From Carpediemonas membranifera (Eukaryota; Fornicata), in the NCBI GenBank assembly GCA_019828565.1, contig JAHDYR010000053.1, positions 992,001-1,056,000 of the forward strand: 64,000 nucleotides of DNA, given 5' to 3'. The notes beneath the pieces were generated by a model that made no database searches, had not been told where the DNA came from, and saw only the letters and a list, made by a program, of their open reading frames with translations. Position numbers and translations under genes: made by a program. This document shows, one piece after another, positions 54,751 through 62,497 of this stretch. Each line of letters starts with the position of its first letter. Positions within the stretch are counted from its first letter, which is position 1.

Positions 54751-57262
54751 TTAAAGACGATCCTCGTAGTCGCCCAGGACGGGGGTGACAACCTTGAGGC
54801 CCTTGCGCTTGCGGATGTCGAGCATGAGCTGGTTGGTCTTGGTGCCCTCAGTGAGAACGTCACCGCCGGCGATGACCTCGTAGTGAGAGAACTGCGCCTG
54901 GGGGAAGGCCTGGCCGGAGGTCTGGGAACGGAGATCCGCAGAGAAACCGAAGGACTCAGCGACGGGAAGGAAAGCCTTAACCTGGTACAGGGGAGTGCCA
55001 GGGCGCTGCTCCTCAGAGAGAACGATACCACGGCGACGGTTCATGCAAGAGTAGACACCACCGATGGCGTTCTCAGGGCAGGAGATCTCGACGGAGAAGA
55101 CGGGCTCCATGAAGGCAGGGCCGGAGGCGAGCTGGCAGCCAAGGACACCACGGCGGGCAGTGGGCATGATCTGGCCAGCGCCACGGTGAATGGCATCAGC
55201 GTGAAGGGTGGCATCCTCAAGGTTGACACGGAGGCCACGGACGGGCTCGTCAGCGAGGACACCCTCCTTGGTGGCCCACTCGAAGGCGCCGGCAACGGCG
55301 TCCTTAATCTCGTTAAGGTACTGGACACCCTTGGTCGTATCGACGAAGGTGTTGGCACCGGAGACAGAGAAAGACCAGATACGGCGGGCATCCTGGTTAT
55401 CCCAGCCGTACTTGTCGGTCAGGAGGCGGGCACGGAGCTTGACATCGTCGTTCTCGGTGATCTCCTTGTTCTCCCAGGCCTGGCAGAACTCCTCAGAGAG
55501 GGGCTCGGCGGTGAGGTGGAGGCGGTTGTGCTTGTTAGGGGACTTGGTCATGATCTGCTTCTCAGAGTTCTTGGTGATGGTCTCGACGTAGTTGACAACG
55601 GGGTCAGAGACGCGGATGGGGATACCGGCGTGGTCCTCCTCGAGATCCTTAAGGCAGATCTCAAGGTGAAGCTCACCAACACCAGCAACGATGTGCTCAC
55701 CAGACTTGGAATCGGTGGAGCAGACCACGCAGGGGTCGGACTTGGAGAGGCGCTTGAGGCCCTCAACGAGCTTGGGGAGGTCAGCAGCGTTCTTGGGCTC
55801 AACGGCGACACGCACGACAGGGGAGACAGAGAACTTCATGGCACGCATGGGGTAGGCAGTCTCGAGGGTGGTGATAGTGGCGGTCTTGAGGATGAACTGA
55901 TCGACACCAACAAGGCAGATGGTGTTACCGCAGGGGCAATCCTCGACGGGCTCGACATAGCGGCCCATCATGAGGACGGTACGCTGGATGTTCTTGTTGT
56001 AAAGATCCTCCTTCTTGCCGTGCTGGTACAGGGAGCCCATGATACGGACCTTCTGGCCAGTGCGGACGGTACCGGAGAAGATACGGCCGAAAGCGTAGAA
56101 GCGGCCCTTATCAGAAGTGGGAACCATCTTGCTGATGTAGAGCATAAGGGGGCCGTTGGGGTCGCACTCACGGATGGCGCGGGCGGCCTCGTCGTCGGCG
56201 GGGCCAGTGTAGAGGTTGTTCACACGGTACTTCTGGGCGGCGACGGGAGAGGGAAGGTGGATGATGATCATCTCAAGAAGAGCCTCGGCGGCGGGGAGGA
56301 AACGACGCATGACGGACTTGAGAAGGGGCTTGCCGGTGATCTCATCCTCCTCGGGGGTGGTCTTGATGCCAAGAGACTTGAACATCTTGGTGTAGGTCTC
56401 CTTGTCCTCAGCCATGACGGACTCCGAAGAGGCGGTAGATGGGGTTGAGGATGAACTGGACGAAGGCACGCTCGATGGGCTTGCCGTCGGAGTTGGTGTT
56501 CTTCTTATACCACTTCTTCTTGGCGGGGTCGAAGAAGTTGTCACCCCAGAGGCGAGCCTGAAGCTTCTCGGGCTGGATGCCGAACTTGGTGGCGTACATC
56601 TGGGAGAACTTGGAGAGGGTGAAGCCCCAGCCGTGGAGGCCGGAACCGAAGGCGACGGTGCCCTTGATGGGGTCGACCTGGATGTCGCCCATGATCTCAT
56701 CACGGTAGGTGGCAACGAGAACGTTGACGTTCTCGATGGTGCGAGTGAAAGCCTGGTAGGCCTCCTCGGGGGAAAGGTGAAGCTCGAGGAGCACACGGTC
56801 CATCTTGTTGAGCATGAGGACGGGCTTGACACGCTCGGTCAGGGCCTGGCGAAGGACAGTCTCGGTCTGGACGCAGACACCCTCAGTGGAGTCGACGACA
56901 ACAAGGGCGCCATCGGTAACGCGAAGAGCGGCAGTAACCTCAGAAGAGAAATCAACGTGACCGGGGGAGTCGATAAGGTTGATAAGGTGACCCTTCTTCT
57001 CGCTCTTCTCCTCGGGGGCCCACTCGTAGTAGAGGGAGACACCAGTGGACTTGATGGTGATGCAGCGCTCCTGCTCATCAGCACGGGTATCAGTGTAACG
57101 GGCCTCACCAGCGCGAGCAGCGGAGATGATACCAGCGGCACCGATCAGGGAATCGGTCAGCGTAGACTTGCCGTGATCAACATGAGCGATAACACTCATG
57201 TTGCGGATGTAATCCGGCCGGTCCATGATAGCGCGGAGTTCAGGGATTGTGAAGTTCACCAT
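54751..57262 (-). CDS. elongation factor 2, copy C, inverted (same extra G as copy B)
   Basis: A third EF2 locus, on the reverse strand, again 2512 nt. The ATG at 57262 opens the normal N-terminus ([19 protein letters not shown]); G1, G3 and G4 motifs are intact. The frame breaks at codon 280 through the same extra G seen in copy B (56421-56430 on the + strand reads ACTCCGAAGA). The remainder, to GDYEDRL, is intact in the other frame. Its 5' flank matches the A/B spacer, including the leader hairpin, so it derives from the B unit. Its 3' flank is unique seven bases after the stop, so it lacks the AATAAA context of the others. No copy in the window has a clean frame. Confidence 0.9.
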
Positions 57263-57853
57263 CTCTTTCGTCGAGCTGTCCGTTGCGACGACACCATTGT
57301 GTCGAAATTACGGTTCTGGGCAAATAGCGCCGTTGAATCCCAGCCATGACCGAGATACGACATCGCATGAGCCCTGCCACTGGCTCGGCGTCGTCGCACG
57401 CCAATTATTCTTGCGATAAAACCGCCTGCTTGCTGAGATCGGTTTGACCCCCGAGGCCATTGCTGGGTCGCTCACAGCACTACGGGACGACTGCCAGGAA
57501 TGCGCGCTGCCTCTACTAAACCACCAGCACTGCTCAGATATTGGTCATCGCGACAGACGAACCTCTCGGGAGACCCTCCATCGGTATATAACATAAGAGG
57601 TTCATGAGCGATGACCCTGCCTTCTCCAGCAAACAGGGTGACGGGTTTCCAGGTGTTCTCGGCCTCCACTGGTTCACGACACAAAGAAGCTGCCCTCGTT
57701 CTTACCTTCGTCCCTTGACCCAGACTGCTCTCACAATCGAAGAACTAGGACAAATGTGTCTGTACCATGCCAGCTGGTGTCATAGTTACACACGTATACC
57801 GTAAATGAAAATTCACGACGACGAAAAGCCATTCGGGAGGCCCAAACTTAACA
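57263..57853. other. 5' flank of EF2 copy C and unique spacer
   Basis: 57263-57535 is the inverted copy of the A/B spacer. 57536-57853 is unique, with no recognised gene. TGAAAATTCACG at 57806-57817 lies 36 nt above the DNAI2 ATG and resembles words above eL18 and the RRM gene. Confidence 0.5.
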
Positions 57854-59491
57854 ATGGCCGATATTACGCTTGTTTATACTAATATACGGCGGACGTTTGG
57901 CTCATACTGTTCATTTGAGACTGCTAGCAGTACTATTTGCGACATCAAGCCAGACCCATCGCTAGAAGCCAATTGGACGGAGCGTATGATTGTCCACCGC
58001 GGAAATCAGAGCGCAGCTCCAATGTCGGAGCACTCTGTGAACACAGAGCGCGTCAGCCTGAAGAACAGTGGCATGCTACACGAGGAAGGTGGGTGGCCGA
58101 AAGAAATCGACTATCAGGAGGCAGAAGCCACCAGCCGCTACCGCAAGCGTGTCCAGAAGTCCAAGGGTTTCGTGGAGGCTCTCAAGTCTAACTCCGACAC
58201 TGTTGAGGCGCTCCTTAAGCAGAACCTCGCCCTTGACGTGACCAAGCGCTTCCTGGAGCCCAGTCAGGCCGACTCCAGCGTCTCTGCCCTTAAGACCCTC
58301 ACTGTGATCCGTGACCCCGAGGGCAGCCGTTGGGCGGGGCACGTGTCGTGGTCGAGCGACGGCGGAGCTCGGGTAGCCGTGGCATACAACGTCATGGACT
58401 TCCAGCACGGGCCCCGGCCCATACCAAGCTACGTGTGGAATGTGGACAACCCCACTGTCCCTGCCAACCAGCTGCACCCGCCGTCACCCCTTACCGTCCT
58501 CGAGTACCTCCAGAAGGACACTCACGTCCTCGTTGGCGGTCTCTACAGCGGCGCGGTATGCACCTTCGACACCCGCACAGGCCCCCGTCCCAAGGAGGTC
58601 TCCCCCGTCGAGGCCTCGCACCACGGGCCCGTCCGGGCGCTGAAGTGGGTCAAGTCCAAGTCGGGCATGGAGTGCGCCACCACCTCCACTGACGGCCGGG
58701 TGCTATGGTGGGACATCCGTAAGCTCGGCCAGCCCATCGACAGCATGGTGATCCAGCCCGAGGGCATGGATCGGCTCGGTGGGACGGCGCTGGACTACGA
58801 TCCGGCGGCCGGCCTGACCAAGTTCCTGCTCGGAACGGATAACGGGGCCATCATTAACTGCAACAAGAAGGGCAAGACCGATGCTGAGCGGGCTGGATCT
58901 TTGTACCAGAACCACTTCTCACAGGTGCTGGGGCTTGCCCGGTCACCCTTCTACTCCAAGTACTTCGCCTCTGTGGGCGACTGGAAGCTTCGGCTGTGGC
59001 AGGACGACGTCAAGGAGAGCATCATGTGCTCGACCTATTCTGATGCCCAGCTTACCTGCGCCACCTGGTCCCCGACCCGTCCTGGTGTGCTCATGGTCGG
59101 CCGGCTGGACGGGTATCTGGACATCTGGGACATGTACTACCGTGTTGACTCCCCCACCCTCTCCTCCAGAGTCAGTGAGTCGGCCGTCTGCTCCCTGGCC
59201 GCACACCGACTGGGCGATCGTCTGGCTGTCGGGTGCAGGGATGGCAGCGTCTCGATCATTCAACTCAGCGACGGGCTCGTGCAGCCACAGCCGAATGAGA
59301 AGCAGAGCGTCCAAAGTTTACTGGAGCGTGAGGGGAAGCGGGAGAAGAACCTCGACATGCGCCACAAGGAGATGCGGCTCAAGGCCAAGAAGGCACGTGC
59401 ATCCAGGGTGGTGGCGGATGAAGCCATCGACAACGAGCAGCTGCGGGCAATTGAGGACGAGTTCTTCGCGCTGATCAAGCAGCGCACATAA
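57854..59491 (+). CDS. outer-arm dynein intermediate chain 2 (DNAI2/IC69 family)
   Basis: A 545-aa WD-repeat protein. The N-terminus MADITLVYTNIRRTFGSYCSF matches the DNAI2/ODA6 opening. MSEHSVNTERVSLKN and EGGWPKEIDYQEAEAT follow, then RDPEGS and the WD40 propeller: VSWSSDGGARVAVAY, SPLTVLEYLQKDTHVLVGG, ATTSTDGRVLWWDIRK, FASVGDWKLRLW, GVLMVGRLDGYLDIWDMYY. The C-terminal REGKREKNLDMRHKEMRLKAKK is the basic helix typical of the family. The intermediate chain anchors outer dynein arms to the doublet and binds IC1 and light chains. With the inner-arm heavy chain at 19125-31493 it shows a motile 9+2-type axoneme with both arm types. The start is the ATG at 57854. A GTAAAT element follows the stop directly (59493-59498). 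Confidence 0.96.
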   Translation: MADITLVYTNIRRTFGSYCSFETASSTICDIKPDPSLEANWTERMIVHRGNQSAAPMSEHSVNTERVSLKNSGMLHEEGGWPKEIDYQEAEATSRYRKRVQKSKGFVEALKSNSDTVEALLKQNLALDVTKRFLEPSQADSSVSALKTLTVIRDPEGSRWAGHVSWSSDGGARVAVAYNVMDFQHGPRPIPSYVWNVDNPTVPANQLHPPSPLTVLEYLQKDTHVLVGGLYSGAVCTFDTRTGPRPKEVSPVEASHHGPVRALKWVKSKSGMECATTSTDGRVLWWDIRKLGQPIDSMVIQPEGMDRLGGTALDYDPAAGLTKFLLGTDNGAIINCNKKGKTDAERAGSLYQNHFSQVLGLARSPFYSKYFASVGDWKLRLWQDDVKESIMCSTYSDAQLTCATWSPTRPGVLMVGRLDGYLDIWDMYYRVDSPTLSSRVSESAVCSLAAHRLGDRLAVGCRDGSVSIIQLSDGLVQPQPNEKQSVQSLLEREGKREKNLDMRHKEMRLKAKKARASRVVADEAIDNEQLRAIEDEFFALIKQRT

Positions 59492-60308
59492 GGTAAATGT
59501 ATATCTACTGCCTGGCAGCGACAGGAACCATGGCCGCCAGTAAACTGTGAGATTTGGGGTGAATCGCGAAGTCGAATCACGGAGTCGGTGCCAAGCATGA
59601 GGTCCAGGGAACGGATTTACTAGGGCTGTGTGTGGAGGGCCGAGTGATGATGTGAGTCAGTGATCGGAGTCGCTCGAGTCGTGCGCGATTGGCCCTGTCC
59701 GATTCACGTAGCTAGCTTTCTAAGCTGGCCCAATCTCGTCTGCACTCGTGCTTTGCATGTGGATCTCCCATCAATATGGTCGTAGATCCGAGAGGAGTGG
59801 ATCGTACGCAGTTCATCATGCCAGCGACACTTTTAGTGTTTCGTGTTTCCTGGCTGCCCACTTCTTCGGTGGGACGCTGGTTGGGATCTGGGAATCAATC
59901 GGTCCTCTTTGGTGAGAAAGGAGGATTCTCGCTCCGAACAGGAGCTGAGCCTCTACGCCAGGCTCCGAGCGTGGGACGCTCGTGAGAGCACCGTCGTGAG
60001 AGTGGTCACTGGTATCTCAGCGGGTTATCTTCAACTACAAATCCAACACCGCTCCTGCACCCAGCGCATGGGTCAGCCGCCTGACAAGCGTGTCACAATA
60101 GGGCAGATAGCGTCGAGCACCGTCCGAGCAGCATTCGCACACCGAACACGAAGGCAGGGCGGTCGGCACCACTTGACTCCTGCTGTCAAGCGGGATCCCT
60201 GCGATCCCCGGGTGCTCGATCTCCCGCGCCAGTAAATCCTTCCCTCGGACCGAATCGCAGGCTAACCGAACCTGGGAGCCGCGTGATGTTGACCGTTCGC
60301 GACTGACG
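59492..60308. other. intergenic gap of 817 bp with a structured segment
   Basis: No protein gene is supported; the frame at 59843-60235 starts at GTG and resembles nothing. The segment 59914-59982 is a run of four perfect stem-loops, listed separately. Confidence 0.5.
59914..59982. ncRNA. candidate structured RNA: four consecutive perfect stem-loops
   Basis: In 69 nt there are GAGAA/TTCTC (59914-59930, 7-nt loop), GCTCC/GGAGC (59931-59945, 5-nt loop), GAGCC/GGCTC (59947-59965, 9-nt loop) and CGAGCGT/ACGCTCG (59966-59982, 3-nt loop), packed end to end with one unpaired base. It is not a tRNA cloverleaf. No known RNA family is recognised, and the strand is undetermined. It may be a small RNA, a regulatory leader or chance. 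Confidence 0.35.
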
Positions 60309-61202
60309 ATGGCAGCTGGTAATGGCCAGGCAGCGCATGCTGTGTCTCAGGCGGTGGCTGGTATAGCTTCTGGCGCTCTTAGCAGTATCCTTGTGGCGCC
60401 ATTGAACATTATTCAGGGCCGCGTGCATGTGGGCGAAGAGACCGTCCGCTCCCCCCTCGATTTCCTGCGGAAGACGGCATTGATCGTGCAGAACGAGGGT
60501 TTTATCAAGTTATACGAAGGCTGTGGCCCTCAAGTCGTTGGATCGGCGCTTGCCTGGGGTCTCTTTCACCCGATCAAGAACTACAGCCGCGCTGCCGTCC
60601 TCAGGCTTGAGCGAACGGCATACAACGATCCCAGTCGGCATCTATCCGGGTTTGGCCGCTTTATGGCCACGATGCTTGCAAGCGGGGTGACGAACACGAT
60701 CATGAACCCCGTCTTCCTCATTAAGACACGTCTCAACATCCAGCGCAGGGAGGAGGAGGGCGCATACGCCGGCCCCGTGGACTGCTTCAGACGCATTGTG
60801 AGGGAGGAGGGCCCGCTCGCCTTGTTCAACGGGCTTGGCATGTTCCAGCTCGGCTCTGTCGGGCCTGCTCTCCGCTTCACGCTGTACGACGGTATGATAG
60901 AGCGCATGGCCCGGGAACAGGGCGGGGTGAGCTCATCCCAGCGGCTGGCGCTCAACACTGGTACTAAGCTGGCAACGATGGGGGCCTTCTACCCCGCACT
61001 GATGCTCCGTACCCGTATGCGTCATGACAAGGCAGGCAGGAGCGCCGGACAGCATGTCATGCAGGTATGGCAGGAGTTCGGGGCGGCTGGGTTCTACCGG
61101 GGCTTCGGCATCCACTTTTCCCGGGCATTCCCCACTGGGATCGTTAACCTGCACCTCTACGGCCGACTCGAGGCCATGCTGCGGCGCGGGATGGGTAGGT
61201 GA
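60309..61202 (+). CDS. mitochondrial carrier family protein (SLC25, SLC25A32-like)
   Basis: A 297-aa, six-helix carrier, the normal family size, built from three repeats of about 100 residues. The usual PxDxxKxR signatures are degenerate: APLNIIQGR in repeat 1, NPVFLIKTR in repeat 2 and YPALMLRTR in repeat 3. Repeat ends show EGFIKLYEGCGPQVVG, EGPLALFNGLGMFQLG and FGAAGFYRGFGIHFSRA, the GxxGxYRG-type motifs. ALAWGLFHPIKNY and the uncharged second signature recall the folate/FAD/NAD branch (SLC25A32 and relatives), but the substrate cannot be read from sequence by eye. It would sit in the inner membrane of a mitochondrion-related organelle and supports one existing in this anaerobe. The start is the ATG at 60309. 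Confidence 0.85.
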   Translation: MAAGNGQAAHAVSQAVAGIASGALSSILVAPLNIIQGRVHVGEETVRSPLDFLRKTALIVQNEGFIKLYEGCGPQVVGSALAWGLFHPIKNYSRAAVLRLERTAYNDPSRHLSGFGRFMATMLASGVTNTIMNPVFLIKTRLNIQRREEEGAYAGPVDCFRRIVREEGPLALFNGLGMFQLGSVGPALRFTLYDGMIERMAREQGGVSSSQRLALNTGTKLATMGAFYPALMLRTRMRHDKAGRSAGQHVMQVWQEFGAAGFYRGFGIHFSRAFPTGIVNLHLYGRLEAMLRRGMGR

Positions 61203-61386
61203 TGGCATGGCTCCATTAGGACACCTGGGTCAGAATCACATAAACTTTTGAACTCAATAACTGCCCAGGCAAATGTAGACCCGCCTCCAGTTGTAGGGAA
61301 CGCAAACAGCACCATATACACTACTGTCTAGCCGGTCAGAGTCATAGCCGGTAAATATGCATGCACCATGACTGCTGGATCGGGTG

Positions 61387-62013
61387 ATGTCGGAAACGAA
61401 CGCGACAGAATTTATCAAGGTAGCGGGCCTCGACCTTAACATCCTCGTCATGGACACTGAGGTGTACTCTAACACTGGTGGCCAGTGCTCCAAGGCCACC
61501 CAGATGGGCGCTGTCGCTAAGTTCAGCTCCAGCGGGAAGCCCGGCAAGAAGAAGGATCTTGGCGCCATCGCCATGACCTACGGCAACGTCTTCGTCGCCT
61601 CTGTCGCCATGGGCGCCAACACCAAGCAGCTCATCGACTCTGTCTCGGCTGCTGAGTCCTACAACGGCACCTCTCTGATCATTGCCTACGCCCCGTGCAT
61701 TGCTCACGGCATCAAGGGCGGCCTCCGCCGCGCTCAGAATGAGGAGAAGCTCGCTGTCGAGTCTGGCTACTGGCTGCTCTACTCGTTCGACCCCCGCCTT
61801 GCTGCTGCTGGCAAGAACCCCATGAAGCTGACCTCCAAGCCCGCTAAGATCGACGTTCAGGAGTTCCTCGACAACGAGGCCCGTTTCGCCGCCCTCAAGA
61901 AGACCCAGCCCGAGCGCGCTGCCGAGCTCGCCGCCCAGCTCTCCAAGGACCTCAAGGCCCGCTACCACCAGTACGTCGCTTTGGTCGCCGCCAACGAGCC
62001 CCAGGCTGAATAA
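61387..62013 (+). pseudogene. truncated pyruvate:ferredoxin oxidoreductase, C-terminal fragment
   Basis: 208 aa matching only the last part of PFOR. After a short unrelated lead (MSETNATEF) it enters within the thiamine-diphosphate domain at LDLNILVMDTEVYSNTGGQ, then continues CSKATQMGAVAKFSSSGK, AIAMTYGNVFVASVAMGAN, IAYAPCIAHGIKGGL and the family C-terminus. The first half of the thiamine-binding domain, the ferredoxin-like clusters and domains I-V are missing, so it cannot be an active PFOR alone. The coding frame is intact and keeps the strong C-ending codon bias, so truncation looks recent, or the piece is still translated. It lies 484 bp upstream of a complete PFOR start, in the same direction, as expected for an incomplete tandem duplication. 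Confidence 0.82.
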
Positions 62014-62497
62014 GATCGATAAAACATTTACCTATTTTTCCGGATGACATCTTGCGACACCAATGAATGGCAGAGGTGGGTATGGTAGCAGCTATAGCGC
62101 CTGTGGCGTGATGCAGCAGCGCGTGGAGGGGTGGTGCCGTGCCAAACGCCGGGTGGGATCAAGTTACGACAAGTGCCGGAAACGATGACAATGACAAAAG
62201 CGCGGCGACGACGATGGTCTGCAGTGTGTTGGGACCACCTGGAGAGCCTGCCTCGCCCGTCGCGTGAGCTGGTGCCGCCTGGGTGCCGGCGGCCGTTGGG
62301 CTCCATGGCGGCAGGGTTGGCTCTGACAGGCTAAACGACAGGCGGACGGCTTGAGGGGGTGTGGACGGACGCATGGCGGTTTTAGAGCGCTGGATTGTCC
62401 TCTAAACATGATCGGATCCTTCGATTTTGTTTGATATGACGTGACTCTTTCATCTTTTTTTCTTGCTTCTTTTTCTGCAAGAACGTTGAACGTTGAA
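62014..62497. promoter_or_regulatory. intergenic region and PFOR promoter
   Basis: 484 bp with no recognised gene. T-rich runs (about 62449-62476) lie 20-50 nt above the PFOR ATG, and GAACGTTGAACGTTGAA directly above it is a short direct repeat. Confidence 0.45.

Larger units (their letters stand above)
50160..57535. repeat. large inverted repeat: arms 50160-52951 and 54744-57535
   Basis: Two 2792-bp arms hold EF2 copy B with its 5' spacer and copy C in reverse. Positions pair so that their sum is 107695. One difference was seen by eye (50368/57327). The central spacer, 52952-54743, is 1792 bp and unrelated. Confidence 0.93.

Noticed and set aside
59843-60235. A 130-codon frame in the gap before the carrier gene
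   Set aside because: It begins at GTG, has no family resemblance, and overlaps the stem-loop cluster.
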